DNA of 64,000 bases from Thermoplasmata archaeon (lineage in GTDB: Archaea > Thermoplasmatota > Thermoplasmata > Lutacidiplasmatales > UBA184), in NCBI GenBank assembly GCA_022750115.1, contig JAKIWI010000006.1, positions 94,085 to 158,084 on the forward strand, written 5' to 3'. The position numbers and the translations under genes are program-made. Below, piece after piece: positions 17,129 to 26,135 of this stretch. Below the pieces are notes generated by a model. The model was not told where the DNA came from, did not search any database, and was given only the letters and a program-made list of their open reading frames with translations. The stretch's first letter is position 1, and each line of letters starts with the position of its first letter.

Positions 17129-18055
17129 TCAGAGGGAGCCCACTCCGAGCGCGTGCAGCCAGAAGTTGACGATGAGGACGCCGATGACGACGAGCAAGTA
17201 GGGACCCGACCCGATGAACGCCCGGAGCGCGACGGGCCGGTCCACTCGTTTCCAGAGCGGAAGCGCGAGGACGAGGTAGGTCGCCGCGGCGACGAGGACG
17301 AGAACGGCGGCTGGCCACGCGAACGGAGCGACCAGGACGAGGAGGGCCGAGGCGGGGAGGAGCAGAGCCGCGGAGACGACAACGACACGGCCCGAGTACT
17401 CCGGATCGTCCATCCGCGGGAGCATCGGGAGCCCGACCCGCTTGTAGTCCTCGCGCAGCAGCAACGCGAGGCTCCAGAAGTGGGGGGGCGTCCAGAGGAA
17501 GACGAGGAGCGCGAACGCGAGGACCGGCGTGTTCCACGTGCCGATCGCGGCGGCGCCGCCCGCGAGCGCCGGCGCGCTCCCGGCGAACCCACCGATGACG
17601 ATGTTCCAGGCCGTGCGGCGCTTGAGGAGCAGCGTGTAGACGAGCACGTAGGTGAGCCCGCCCAGCGCGATCGAGAGTGCGGTGAGGGGGTTCAACGTCA
17701 CGTACGCGACCCCCACCCCGATCCCCAGCAGGGCGGTGCCGGCGACCAGCACCCCACCGCTCCGCTCGATGCGGGCGTCGGGGAGCGGACGCTGGCGAGT
17801 CCGTCGCATTCCGCCGTCGACGTCGCGGTCGAGGTAGTGGTTCAACATCGCGGACCCCGCGGAGGCGATCCCGCCCGTCAGGGCGAGAAGACCGAGGCGG
17901 AGCGGGTCGATCTGGCTCGGGAGCGCGAGGAAGTAGCCGGCGACCGCGACGAGGACGATCAGTGCCGTGATTCCGGGCTTCGTGAGCGTGACGACGTCGC
18001 GCCACCGGGCGGGAGCGGAGCGCTCCGAAGTCGGGCTCGATGCCGATCCGCTCAC
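17129..18055 (-). CDS. cyoE: Protohaem IX farnesyltransferase
   Basis: This polytopic membrane prenyltransferase (308 aa, about eight helices) makes haem O. The Asp-rich prenyl-diphosphate site NHYLDRDVDGGMRRTRQRPL is near residue 75 and the second site REDYKRVGLPML near 190. GTG 18055, 25 nt after the ctaA stop, is the best start: an upstream extension would overlap ctaA. With ctaA it supplies haem A or O to the oxidase encoded upstream in the same operon. Confidence 0.92.
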   Translation of the reverse strand: MSGSASSPTSERSAPARWRDVVTLTKPGITALIVLVAVAGYFLALPSQIDPLRLGLLALTGGIASAGSAMLNHYLDRDVDGGMRRTRQRPLPDARIERSGGVLVAGTALLGIGVGVAYVTLNPLTALSIALGGLTYVLVYTLLLKRRTAWNIVIGGFAGSAPALAGGAAAIGTWNTPVLAFALLVFLWTPPHFWSLALLLREDYKRVGLPMLPRMDDPEYSGRVVVVSAALLLPASALLVLVAPFAWPAAVLVLVAAATYLVLALPLWKRVDRPVALRAFIGSGPYLLVVIGVLIVNFWLHALGVGSL

Positions 18056-18080
18056 GGGCGACCTCCCCGACGTCCCCCCC

Positions 18081-18656
18081 CTACGGGGGGTCCGCCCCGC
18101 CGACCGGCGACGGCTCGGGAGAAGGGTCGTCGCCAACGCTGCGACCGAGGCGGGCCAGTGTGACCGTCGCCGGCTCATCGTCGGCGGCGTGCTCAGCCCA
18201 GGCGGCCCATCGACGCGGGATCTCGCGGAGGTTCGCGAGGAAGGCGATGAGGAGCAGGAGGCCGAACAGGATCGTCGCGAGCAGGAAGTGGAGGAGCACG
18301 ATCCCGACGACGAGGTCGGTCTCGACGACGAGACCGCCCAGGAACGCCTGCGCGAGGACGAGGACCGCCGCGCACACGGCGAGGCCGCGGAGCGCGGGGC
18401 GGCGCCGCTCGGAGACCAGGCCGACCAGCGCGAGCCCGGCGACCAGGACTCCCGTGACGAACGCGCTGAGGCGGTGGCTCCACTCGATCGCCGTCGCGCC
18501 GGAGAATGGCGGAAGGAGCGTGCCGTGGCACGTCGGCCAGTCCGGGCAGGCGAGGCCGGAGTCGCTCGCCATCACGTTGCCCCCGAGGAGGATCGTCACG
18601 TACGTCGCGGCGAACGCCGCGATTGCGAGGAGCCGGAAAAGGGTGTGTCGCTGCAT
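18081..18656 (-). CDS. ctaA: Haem A synthase, half-size archaeal CtaA
   Basis: This 191-residue protein has four membrane helices instead of the eight in bacterial CtaA, which is known for archaeal versions. It retains the LACPDWPTC cysteine pair in the first outer loop and histidines in EWSHRL and LLHFLLA for haem. It oxidises the haem O methyl group. It lies 25 nt after coxA in the respiratory operon, which implies an a-type haem in the oxidase. Confidence 0.9.
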   Translation of the reverse strand: MQRHTLFRLLAIAAFAATYVTILLGGNVMASDSGLACPDWPTCHGTLLPPFSGATAIEWSHRLSAFVTGVLVAGLALVGLVSERRRPALRGLAVCAAVLVLAQAFLGGLVVETDLVVGIVLLHFLLATILFGLLLLIAFLANLREIPRRWAAWAEHAADDEPATVTLARLGRSVGDDPSPEPSPVGGADPP

Positions 18657-18681
18657 CGTCGGTTCCCTCGCTGCCGAACTC

Positions 18682-20367
18682 CTACGGCGCGAGATCGGCG
18701 GGGGCCGCCGCGGCGGGGGTGCCCCGAGAGGAGCGCAGCGGCTGCGGGACGGGTCCGGTCATCTGGGTCGGCGCGGGCTCGCCCCACGGGTCGTCGGTCG
18801 TGACCTTGCGGCCGGCGAAGTAGCTGTAGACCATGTTGAACGCGAAGACCAGCTGACCGATGCCGAGGATCATCGCACCGACGCTCGCGAGGAAGTTCAG
18901 CATCTCGAAGTTCCCCGTCGGGAGGTAGGTGTAGACGCGGCGGGGCATCCCCTCCGCCCCGAGGATGAACATCGGGAACAAGAGGAGGTTGACACCGACG
19001 TACGTGAGGAGGAAGTGGATGTGGCCGAGCCGCTGGGAGTACCAGCGTTTCGTCCAGATCGGGTAGTAGAAGTAGATCCCGGCGAAGATGCCCATCAACG
19101 TCCCGCCGAGCAGGATGTAGTGGAAGTGTGCGACGACGAAGTACGTCGCGTGGTAGAGATAGTCGACAGGGATCGAGGCGAGGAGGACCCCCGACAATCC
19201 GCCGATGACGAATCCCGTGATGAACGCGACGCAGAACCACATCGGGACGGCCATCCAGATCTGACCGCCCCAGAGCGTGGCGACCCAGTTGAACGTCTTC
19301 ACGGCCGACGGCACCGCGATCGCCATCGTCGAGAGCATGAAGACGAACCGAAGGTCCGTCGAGACCCCGGTCACGAACATGTGGTGTTCCCAGACGGCGA
19401 AGGAAAGGACCGCGAAGACGCCGAGCGCGACCGCCATGGCGCCGTAGCCGAAGATGTCCTTTCTCGCGAGCTTGGGTAAAACGGTCGAGATGATCCCGAA
19501 TGCCGGGAGCACCATCACGTAGACCTCGGGATGAGCGAAGAACCAGAACATGTTCTGGTAGAGGAGGGCGCCGCCGAGCGGCGTGCCGTTCGCGGCCGCG
19601 AGGATGTGCGTCCCGAAATTGCGGTCCGACAGGACCATCGTGAGCGCGATCGAGAGCGAGGGGAGCGCGAAGATGAGGAGGACCGAGTTGATCAGCGTCG
19701 CCCAGACGAAGAGGGGCATGTTCCAGTACTTCACGCCCGGCGCGCGGTGCTTGACGATCGTGACGAGGAAGTTGATCGCGCCCAGCATCGAGGACGCGGA
19801 GAGGATGTGGAGCCCCGTGATCCAGAGGTCCACGCCGTGCGGGTTCGGACCGTACGCCTGCACCGAGAGCGGCACGTAGCCGGTCCAGCCGGCGTAGGCG
19901 TTCGAGAGAAGCAGGATCACCCCGGCGGGCGGGAGCATCCAGAACGCGATCGCGTTGATCCTCGGGAGGGCCATCTCCTTCGCCCCGATCATCGACGGGA
20001 CGAGGAAGTTGCCGAACCCGGCGAGAACGGGCATGATGAACATGAAAATCATCAGCACCCCGTGCATCGTGAACAGGGTCGAGTAGACGTCCGGCGTGAT
20101 GCCGAGCGTCGTCTGCGGGTCGAGCCCGAGCCCCTGAACGAACCCGAGGTCGGTGCGGATCAGGGTCGCGTAGATCCCACCGATGAAGAAGAACACCATT
20201 CCCGTGGTGATGTACATCAGACCGATGCGCCGATGATCGGTCGTGAACAGGTACTGGGCCGCCTTGCGGACGAACCACTCGCCGTGGTAGCGGAGGACCC
20301 ACAGCACGAACGCAGCGATGGCCACGAGCAGCGCGATCTCGACGACCGGGGTCACGAATTCGTACAT
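18682..20367 (-). CDS. coxA: Haem-copper oxidase subunit I (A-type, aa3)
   Basis: This 561-residue catalytic subunit has about 12-13 helices. His ligands are in TMHGVL (low-spin haem), HPEVY (CuB His with the cross-linked Tyr), WEHHMF (CuB histidines) and VAHFHYIL (haem a3 and a). HPEVY carries the D-channel Glu, so it is A-type, and a Lys in PSAVKTFNW fits the K-channel. It reduces O2 and pumps protons. No subunit III is fused or encoded nearby. A strong Shine-Dalgarno GGAGAGGAGG lies just before the ATG, as expected inside an operon. Confidence 0.96.
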   Translation of the reverse strand: MYEFVTPVVEIALLVAIAAFVLWVLRYHGEWFVRKAAQYLFTTDHRRIGLMYITTGMVFFFIGGIYATLIRTDLGFVQGLGLDPQTTLGITPDVYSTLFTMHGVLMIFMFIMPVLAGFGNFLVPSMIGAKEMALPRINAIAFWMLPPAGVILLLSNAYAGWTGYVPLSVQAYGPNPHGVDLWITGLHILSASSMLGAINFLVTIVKHRAPGVKYWNMPLFVWATLINSVLLIFALPSLSIALTMVLSDRNFGTHILAAANGTPLGGALLYQNMFWFFAHPEVYVMVLPAFGIISTVLPKLARKDIFGYGAMAVALGVFAVLSFAVWEHHMFVTGVSTDLRFVFMLSTMAIAVPSAVKTFNWVATLWGGQIWMAVPMWFCVAFITGFVIGGLSGVLLASIPVDYLYHATYFVVAHFHYILLGGTLMGIFAGIYFYYPIWTKRWYSQRLGHIHFLLTYVGVNLLLFPMFILGAEGMPRRVYTYLPTGNFEMLNFLASVGAMILGIGQLVFAFNMVYSYFAGRKVTTDDPWGEPAPTQMTGPVPQPLRSSRGTPAAAAPADLAP

Positions 20368-20383
20368 CGTTCCTCCTCTCCCC

Positions 20384-20773
20384 TCACATGATCAGCTGGG
20401 CCACGACGTAGGCGATCCCGAGGGCCGTCGCGAGGACGACGACCCAGGTGAGCAGTTTCGCCGCGGCGCGGGGCGTCGCGGGAGGGGGGGTCGCCGGCCG
20501 GAACCGGCGGCCGAGCGGCCAGACCCGGTACGTCACGTCGGCCAGGTGGGCGAGCAGGGCGCCCATCAGGAACATGGCCGCCGCCGCGAAGCCGAACGAT
20601 GTCTCCGCGCCCGTGCCGACCAAGGGGCCGAGCTTGAACGCGTACAGCGCGAGCCCGGCGATCCCCAGCAGCATGAGGACCGTCACGGCCTGGTAGAGGG
20701 CGAGCACCTTGCGGGCTGCCTGCGATCGGTGCGCCTCGACGCTCGCGAGCATCTCGGGCGTGAGCTCGGTCAC
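20384..20773 (-). CDS. Small membrane protein of the respiratory operon
   Basis: About 129 aa with three hydrophobic segments (near residues 25-47, 55-80 and 108-128). It has no recognised family. It is encoded between cytochrome b and coxA with a 16-nt gap to coxA, and may be an accessory oxidase subunit that replaces the missing CoxC/CoxD. GTG 20773 immediately follows the previous stop. A TTG at 20782 in a short overlap is the alternative. Confidence 0.7.
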   Translation of the reverse strand: MTELTPEMLASVEAHRSQAARKVLALYQAVTVLMLLGIAGLALYAFKLGPLVGTGAETSFGFAAAAMFLMGALLAHLADVTYRVWPLGRRFRPATPPPATPRAAAKLLTWVVVLATALGIAYVVAQLIM

Positions 20774-20774
20774 G

Positions 20775-21041
20775 TCACTCAAACAGCCTCACCTCCCGGT
20801 GGGGAACGCCGCGAAGCCGGTCGACCCGGTAGAGGATCCCCGTCAGCAGCAGCATCGCGATCGAGGCGACGACCGCCCCGCCGACGAACGCAGGGACATC
20901 GACGAGCCAGTTGCCGTTCGCAAACAGGTCCGTCAGGCCATACACGACGAAAGCGGCCGCGACCGTGCCGACCATCAGGAGGATCGCGAGGACGCCCCAG
21001 AGCCAGCCGGTGGCGTACGTGCGGGGCGCCGGCTCAGTCAT
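20775..21041 (-). CDS. Small two-helix membrane protein of the respiratory operon
   Basis: An 88-residue protein with two hydrophobic helices (about 12-35 and 50-72) and a charged C-terminus. Its ATG overlaps the cytochrome b stop by 8 nt, so it is translationally coupled. No known family was recognised. Position suggests a small subunit of the bc or oxidase complex. Confidence 0.72.
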   Translation of the reverse strand: MTEPAPRTYATGWLWGVLAILLMVGTVAAAFVVYGLTDLFANGNWLVDVPAFVGGAVVASIAMLLLTGILYRVDRLRGVPHREVRLFE

Positions 21042-22389
21042 GGGGTCGGGCCTCCGCGACGGCGGGCCGGGGCGTTCCGGGGGAGCCGAGCGGGTACACC
21101 CCGCGCCGGTCGGCGGTCGCGCCGTCGCGAGAGGCGAGCCGAGCGCGGTAGCTCTTCTGGTAGCGCCAGTGGAACAACGCGACGACCACGGCGTTGACGG
21201 CGAACAGCGGCGCCAACCGCTCGGCGACGGTCATCGGGGTGATCGCGACCCCCGGGGTGAGCCCGCCCCAGACCGTCATCAGGACGAAGAACTCGAGCAT
21301 CGAGTTCGCGAGGAAGATGAACAGCGGTCGATCGCGGGGGTGGGTACGCTTCGAGCGGTCGAGGAACGGCAGGAAGAGAACGTAGAGGATGATCACGGTC
21401 GTCACGCCGACGGCGAGCACCGGCGTCACGCCCTGGAAGTCGACGAATTTGAACTCCCAGAGGAAGTACCAATCCGGTTGCGTGACGACCCCGGCCGCGG
21501 AGAGGTCACCCGCGTAGGTCGGAAGGCTCCACGGCCAGAGCGCAGCGATGCCGAGCAGGAGCCCGATGTAGAACAGCGCCCACTTGGTGATGTAGAAGAA
21601 AATGTGGGGCATGAACGGCACGTGTTTCTTGTCCTCCGTGGCGTTGAACCGCCGACGTTGGAGCGGGTCGGACGTCGCCGGCGGCGCGATGCCGTGGGAC
21701 TCGAACAGCGCGATGTGGGCGTACAGGAGTGCCGCGAGCGCGAGGGGCAGGAGGAGCACGTGCGCCGCGAACATGCGCGACAACAGCCCCTGTCCCGTGC
21801 CGTCGGACAGAATCAGCGGGCCGAGGAGCGGGCCCGCGTACGGAAGCCGGATCGCGAGGACCAGCCCGACGTTCGTCGCGTTGAGGGAAATCTGCGTGTA
21901 CGGGAGGAGGTAGCCGGTGAACCCCATCCCGAGCGTCGTCAGCATCAGGAGGCTGCCGACCATCCAGGAGAATTCGCGCGGGGCCTTGTACACCCCGAGG
22001 TAGTAGCCTCGGTAGAAGTGCACGAACGCGAGGAAGATCATCGCGTAGGCGCCGTACAAGTGGGTCGACAGGAGTAGCTGGCCCATCGGGACCGAGTGGA
22101 CGATGTAGTAGGTGCTGCACCAGGCCGCGGGCGAGGACGAGAGCGTCCCGGTCGGTTGGCCACACGCCGTGAACGTCGGGCTCGTGCTCGGCTGGTAGTA
22201 GAGGAGGAGCAGCAGCCCCGAGATCACCTGGTAGAGGAACGCGTTCACGACGAACGCGCCGGTCCAGTAGGACGGCTTGAACGAGAACTCGGGCTGCGGG
22301 CGGAGCGCCCACTTGGGCATCCCGGTCCGGTCCTCGACGAACCCCCAGACCCGGTTGAGGGTCCGATTGAACCACCGCTCGAACGCCAT
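21034..22389 (-). CDS. Cytochrome b of a bc-type quinol oxidoreductase
   Basis: This 451-residue protein carries the full-length b fold. Haem ligands lie in STHLYGAYAMIFLAFVHF and AAHVLLLPLALAALLYAH, the latter with His spaced 14 apart. The Qo motif is PDWYFLWEF where canonical proteins have PEWY. It oxidises quinol with the Rieske protein encoded just upstream. The loop after helix A (near residues 70-95) has an inserted segment with two cysteines that may form a disulfide outside the membrane. The C-terminal 45 residues are polar. Confidence 0.93.
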   Translation of the reverse strand: MAFERWFNRTLNRVWGFVEDRTGMPKWALRPQPEFSFKPSYWTGAFVVNAFLYQVISGLLLLLYYQPSTSPTFTACGQPTGTLSSSPAAWCSTYYIVHSVPMGQLLLSTHLYGAYAMIFLAFVHFYRGYYLGVYKAPREFSWMVGSLLMLTTLGMGFTGYLLPYTQISLNATNVGLVLAIRLPYAGPLLGPLILSDGTGQGLLSRMFAAHVLLLPLALAALLYAHIALFESHGIAPPATSDPLQRRRFNATEDKKHVPFMPHIFFYITKWALFYIGLLLGIAALWPWSLPTYAGDLSAAGVVTQPDWYFLWEFKFVDFQGVTPVLAVGVTTVIILYVLFLPFLDRSKRTHPRDRPLFIFLANSMLEFFVLMTVWGGLTPGVAITPMTVAERLAPLFAVNAVVVALFHWRYQKSYRARLASRDGATADRRGVYPLGSPGTPRPAVAEARPHD

Positions 22390-22401
22390 CCCGCCCTCCG
22401 A

Positions 22402-23208
22402 CTACGAGAAGTTGCACAGGCGCACGGGCTGCTGGCGCGTGAGCTGGCTCGATGTGCCGACTCCATAGTCGCCGGTCAGTGTGTCGAGGTGGCCGTTCAC
22501 CGGCGGGCCGACCATGTTGACGGCGTACAGCGTGTCGTCGCCCTGATCCCATTCGAGGATCACCTGGGGCAGCGGAAGGACGGCGGGGCCCGTGAGGTTG
22601 GCCGCGCCGTTCGTGACGTCGTAGGTCGAGCCGTGGCAGGTGCAGTGGATGTAGAACGACTTGCCGCCGGGCGATTGCGGGCAAATGCCGGCGGGGTAGT
22701 AGGAAATGGCGGGCGCGGGGCACCCGAGGTGCTGGCAGATCGCGCTGAACGCGACGATCGACTTCTGGCTCCCGACCCCGTTCACGACGTTCGTCGCTCC
22801 CGAGGAGGAGCCGGACGCGGGCGCGACGTTGAGGAGGAAGTTCGGCTCGTTGCGGAGCGGGTAGTTGAACGTCAGGACATCGCCCGTCTCGGCGTTGTAC
22901 TCCTTCTCGGCCTTCGTGACCGTGAGGGGCGTCCCATCGAGATCGAGGAGCTGCACCCGCGGGAACGACGAGAGGCCGACCGTGGGCGGCTGGGCGTACT
23001 GCAACGATCCGGCGACCAACCCTCCGCCGGCGGCGCCGACGACGCCCGCGGCGACGAGCAGCTTGAGGACGTTGCGCTTCGTCTCGTCGACCTCGCCGGG
23101 CTCCGACGACGGGGTCGCTGCGACGCGGTGGAGCTGGCCGACGGGGAAGGACAGCGCCGCGGCGGTGCAGGGCGAGGGACAGGCCGCGCCCATCCCGAAC
23201 GCCGTCAC
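22402..23208 (-). CDS. Rieske iron-sulfur protein, membrane-anchored
   Basis: A 268-residue Rieske protein with CQHLGC (158-163) and CTCHGS (189-194) binding a 2Fe-2S cluster, the electron acceptor of the bc complex. The N-terminal 45 residues precede a helix at about 50-70. Directly before that helix is TKRNVLK (43-49), a twin-arginine-like motif with Lys in place of the first Arg. The tat genes lie directly upstream in the same operon. The GTG start forms a GTGA overlap with the preceding 61-residue gene. Confidence 0.93.
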   Translation of the reverse strand: MTAFGMGAACPSPCTAAALSFPVGQLHRVAATPSSEPGEVDETKRNVLKLLVAAGVVGAAGGGLVAGSLQYAQPPTVGLSSFPRVQLLDLDGTPLTVTKAEKEYNAETGDVLTFNYPLRNEPNFLLNVAPASGSSSGATNVVNGVGSQKSIVAFSAICQHLGCPAPAISYYPAGICPQSPGGKSFYIHCTCHGSTYDVTNGAANLTGPAVLPLPQVILEWDQGDDTLYAVNMVGPPVNGHLDTLTGDYGVGTSSQLTRQQPVRLCNFS

Positions 23209-23390
23209 AGCGTCCTCCCGCGCGTGTCGACCTCGAGGTCGTCCGGCAGCCCCGGCTCCGGGATCGGAGCGTCGCCCGGGAGCTCCGCGCGCTCACTCCC
23301 GTAGTACACCGCCCAGGTGATGCCGATCCCCGCCAGGATCAGGAGCACTTCGAGCAGCGTGATCTGGTCGTTGATGGAGAGCGCGCTCAT
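23205..23390 (-). CDS. Small single-helix membrane protein between TatB-like and Rieske genes
   Basis: A 61-residue protein with one helix (about 10-28, LLEVLLILAGIGITWAVYY) and an acidic, Pro-rich C-terminus. It is linked by ATGA (23387-23390) to the TatB-like gene and by GTGA to the Rieske gene. It is probably a small complex subunit or chaperone-like factor. Family not recognised. Confidence 0.72.
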   Translation of the reverse strand: MSALSINDQITLLEVLLILAGIGITWAVYYGSERAELPGDAPIPEPGLPDDLEVDTRGRTL

Positions 23391-23764
23391 CGGGTTCGGG
23401 GCGCCTCCAGCCCGGCCGACGGAATGGCGAGCGACCAGTGGTCGGGCCCGATCGACCCGAGGCTCGCCGTCGCGGCGATGGCGAACGGCATCGGCGGAGT
23501 CGTCACCGCGGCCGGGATTCCGGGCGTCTGCGACCCTTCGGGATACCCCATCAAGGCCCCGCGCAGCGAGAGCGAGCGGAGGCTCGACGGCGCGGGGAGG
23601 TCGGCCGCGCGGGTCAGTTCGCCGAGGAGTTCCTGCTTCAGCCGGACGAACCGCCCGTAGTACCGTCCGAACTGCCGGAGGAGCGCGCCGCTCTCGCGGC
23701 CGAGCAGAAGGAAGCCGGCGACGCCGAGCAGGATGGCCCAATCGATGTCGGAGAACAGCGCCAT
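23387..23764 (-). CDS. TatA/TatB-like twin-arginine translocase component
   Basis: A 125-residue protein with a short N-terminal hydrophobic helix (DWAILLGVAGFLLLG), a charged hinge, and an amphipathic helix (LLRQFGRYYGRFVRLKQELLGEL). This is the L-shaped pattern of TatA/TatB. A less ordered tail follows. It lies 6 nt after tatC. A TatB-like role is inferred from order and topology, since sequence similarity alone is weak. Confidence 0.65.
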   Translation of the reverse strand: MALFSDIDWAILLGVAGFLLLGRESGALLRQFGRYYGRFVRLKQELLGELTRAADLPAPSSLRSLSLRGALMGYPEGSQTPGIPAAVTTPPMPFAIAATASLGSIGPDHWSLAIPSAGLEAPRTR

Positions 23765-23770
23765 CTCACC

Positions 23771-24601
23771 TCACCCCGTCACGGCCGCGGGCCCCGACCG
23801 GCGCTTCGTCGCCCGCGACTCCCAGCGGCCGGCGAACCAGGCGCCGCCGAGGTAGAGCGCGATCATGGGCGTCGCGACGAGGAGCATCGTGATGCCCGAG
23901 TTGTCCGGCGTGACGATCATCCCGAAGACGAGCGAACCGATCACCGCGCCGCGCCAGTGCCGACGCCAGACGGCGGCTCGCACGACCCCGAGGCGGGTCA
24001 GCGAGTAGACGAACACGGGAAGCTCGAACACGAGCCCGAAGGCGAGCGGATAGAGGAGCGCGAATTGGACGAACTGCTGGACGCCGAGGACGGGGGCGAG
24101 CCCCATCGCGGCGACGTAGAGGAACAGCAAACGGAACGTGAGGGGCGTCAGCACGAACACGCCGAGCGCCGTGCCGATGGCGAACAGGATCGTCGCGGGA
24201 ATGCCGATGCGCCGGATCATCTCGCGCTCGTTGCGGCGGAGCGCCGGGACGAGGAACGCGGAGACCTCGTGGACGATCCACGGCATCCCGAGGATCAGCG
24301 TGAGGAGGGCGCCGATCTCGACCTGGACCAAGATCGAGTCGCCGACCCCGACGTTCAGGAGAACGACGTTCGACGGGAGCATGAGTTGGACGAGCGCGCG
24401 GAACACCTGGGCCGTGACGTTGTAGAACAGGTTCGGCCACGGGTAGGCGAATGGGATCGTCCGCCCGAGAACGTGCAAGGGGTAGGGCTTCAGCTCGAAC
24501 GTGACGAGGAAGCCGAAGATGGGGGCGAGGACCAGCATGGTCCGGACGAGGCGGTGGCGGACCTCGCCGAGGACGGCGAGGATCTTGTCGAGCTCCCCCA
24601 T
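23771..24601 (-). CDS. tatC: Sec-independent protein translocase TatC
   Basis: This six-helix membrane receptor (276 aa) of the Tat system recognises twin-arginine signal peptides and recruits TatA. The first outer loop with VGVGDSILVQVEIGA, the LVPALRRNERE stretch, FELPVFVYSLTRLGVV and GSLVFGMIVTPDNSG are typical TatC segments. It lies between tatA and the TatB-like gene, directly upstream of the Rieske gene. Confidence 0.92.
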   Translation of the reverse strand: MGELDKILAVLGEVRHRLVRTMLVLAPIFGFLVTFELKPYPLHVLGRTIPFAYPWPNLFYNVTAQVFRALVQLMLPSNVVLLNVGVGDSILVQVEIGALLTLILGMPWIVHEVSAFLVPALRRNEREMIRRIGIPATILFAIGTALGVFVLTPLTFRLLFLYVAAMGLAPVLGVQQFVQFALLYPLAFGLVFELPVFVYSLTRLGVVRAAVWRRHWRGAVIGSLVFGMIVTPDNSGITMLLVATPMIALYLGGAWFAGRWESRATKRRSGPAAVTG

Positions 24602-24707
24602 GCGTCACACCCACCCACTTCGTCGGCCCGGAGCCGCCCACGGCGCCCCCCGCCAGGGTTCGGCTTCGACCGGACCGACGGTGCCCATCTCCCCTCGGGG
24701 CCTCGGT

Positions 24708-24908
24708 CTACCGGGGGCCGGGGGTGGGGGTGGTCGCCAGGTTCGCCTGCTCGGCCTTCAGCTCGCGCTCAACCTCGAGCCGGCCGCGCTTGAACTCCCC
24801 GATCGAGCGGCCGAGCGCGTGCGCGAGCTGGGGGATCTTGCTCGAGCCGTAGAACAAGATCGCGACCACGACGCCGATGATCAGCCAGTCGTCCAATGAG
24901 TCGAACAT
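24708..24908 (-). CDS. tatA: Sec-independent protein translocase TatA
   Basis: A 66-residue TatA with the N-terminal membrane helix DDWLIIGVVVAILFYG, the hinge YGSSKIPQLAHALGRSIGEFKRG and a charged tail. It is the first gene of the tat-Rieske-cytochrome b-oxidase operon (24908 to 17129). Its promoter region carries the GTACGAA element. The gap to tatC (24602-24707) contains nothing else recognisable. Confidence 0.92.
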   Translation of the reverse strand: MFDSLDDWLIIGVVVAILFYGSSKIPQLAHALGRSIGEFKRGRLEVERELKAEQANLATTPTPGPR

Positions 24909-24936
24909 GGGTTGCTCCCGACCACCGGGGGCGGGG

Positions 24937-24988
24937 GTATCTGGCGTTCGTACCGGGAAGTCCGACCCGTACGAGTTGTCCGTACCGG
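24937..24988 (-). promoter_or_regulatory. Promoter of the tat/bc/oxidase operon with repeated CGTAC elements
   Basis: On the minus strand GGTACGAAC (24946-24954) is followed 2-3 nt later by a TATA-like AGATACC (24937-24943), about 30 nt before the tatA ATG. Two more CGTAC cores are at 24968 and 24981. A second TATA-like GTTTAAGTAG is at 24991-25000. The GTACGAA/TTCGTAC element recurs at three other respiratory promoters. Confidence 0.5.
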
Positions 24989-25002
24989 CCCTACTTAAAC
25001 GG

Positions 25003-26043
25003 TCACGCCGGCGCGACCACGATCGTCTCGTTCCCGAGCGAGACGGCGCGGTCGACCGCGACCTCGGCGAGCGTCGAGAGGCAGGCGGCGCTCCGCTGCG
25101 TCGCGACGGTCGCGGCGTGGAGTCCGGCGCGCCGCGCCGTCACGCCCATGCGGTCCGCCGACTCGCGGGCCGAGCTACCGAGGGCCGCGACCTGGGCGTA
25201 GGCGTCGCACGCCTCGCCGAGCGAGGGACGAATCAGCGTGTCGACGACCGACTTGAGCCCATCCTTCACATCGGCGAGGCGAGCGCGCAGCGCCGCGGTG
25301 TCGCCCGCGGGCCGCTCCCGGCTCGCGTCGAGGAGGACGGCGATCTCGGAGAGGAGGTGGCCGAGCTCCTGCAGCGAGTGGACGACGACGCGCCACTCGA
25401 GCAGTTGGCGGGGGTCGGGGCAGCCGATGCGCCGCGCCAGTGACCAGTCGCGGCTCGCGAGGAACAGCTGACGGACCAGGAGGGCGAGCACCCGTTCGCT
25501 CTCCTCGTCGAGCGAGGCGATCCGCTTCGAGCGAGCGCGCCGGTCGAGCAGCATCTCCGACTCCTCGAGGAACGCGATCAGAATCATCTTCATGCGCTGG
25601 ACGAGCTGCGGCAGGCCGTACTTCGACGGGTCGATGAAGTTCTGGAGGACGATCCGCGTCGGCTCCTGGGCGACGACCGAGACGCCGATCAGGCGCCGCG
25701 CGGCCTTCAGAAGCTCCTCGATCCGCTCAGGGGGGATCGGGGTCTCGCTGCGGATCTCGATCGCATCGTGCCCGACGCGGTAGGCGCCGAGGACGAGCCG
25801 CTCGAGGACCCCCGGCGTGTCGAACGACTGGGCCTGGACCAGGTACGGGGCGCTCGCGCCGACGACCCCGGCGGCCGGGGCCGGTCGAAGGTAGAGGGCG
25901 CCATCGTCGTTCTGGTCGAAGACGATGAGGTCGCCCGGTCGAAGGTTCATCGCCTCCGCCCACGGCTTGGGGAGCGTGACCGCGATCGAGGAGTGGCCGG
26001 CCTTCAGAACCCGTCGCTCGCGGCTCGGGACTCCCCACGCCAT
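25003..26043 (-). CDS. phoU: AbrB-PhoU family phosphate-uptake regulator
   Basis: A 346-residue protein with an N-terminal SpoVT/AbrB DNA-binding swapped hairpin (RRVLKAGHSSIAVTLPKPWAE, RPGDLIVF) and two PhoU helical-bundle repeats (about 90-340). Such AbrB-PhoU proteins in archaea are thought to regulate phosphate uptake and may bind DNA directly. It sits between the respiratory operon and the cupredoxin. No Pst transporter is nearby, so a non-phosphate role is possible. An inverted repeat operator candidate lies in its own leader. Confidence 0.85.
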   Translation of the reverse strand: MAWGVPSRERRVLKAGHSSIAVTLPKPWAEAMNLRPGDLIVFDQNDDGALYLRPAPAAGVVGASAPYLVQAQSFDTPGVLERLVLGAYRVGHDAIEIRSETPIPPERIEELLKAARRLIGVSVVAQEPTRIVLQNFIDPSKYGLPQLVQRMKMILIAFLEESEMLLDRRARSKRIASLDEESERVLALLVRQLFLASRDWSLARRIGCPDPRQLLEWRVVVHSLQELGHLLSEIAVLLDASRERPAGDTAALRARLADVKDGLKSVVDTLIRPSLGEACDAYAQVAALGSSARESADRMGVTARRAGLHAATVATQRSAACLSTLAEVAVDRAVSLGNETIVVAPA

Positions 26044-26061
26044 TGATTCGACCCCGAACCT

Positions 26062-26078
26062 CCTACGAGGTCCGTAGG
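26062..26078. promoter_or_regulatory. Inverted repeat CCTACG-N5-CGTAGG upstream of the AbrB-PhoU gene
   Basis: A perfect 6-bp-arm inverted repeat, 19-35 nt before the phoU ATG. On the minus strand a TATA-like TCTAAGAAG lies just upstream (26092-26100), so the repeat covers the expected TSS. It is a plausible operator, possibly for the AbrB domain of the gene product itself. Confidence 0.45.
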
Positions 26079-26135
26079 TTGCACCGACTCATCCTTCTTA
26101 GACTTTCCGGCGCCCGGCCGACGGGAATCGGGAAC

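Noticed and set aside
20350-20367. Another copy of the TTCGTAC element at the coxA start
   Set aside because: The sequence is explained by the codons Met-Tyr-Glu-Phe of coxA, and no TATA box follows at the right distance.
23438-24793. A 451-codon plus-strand frame over tatC
   Set aside because: Highly acidic, repetitive composition and no start context. TatC on the other strand is unambiguous.
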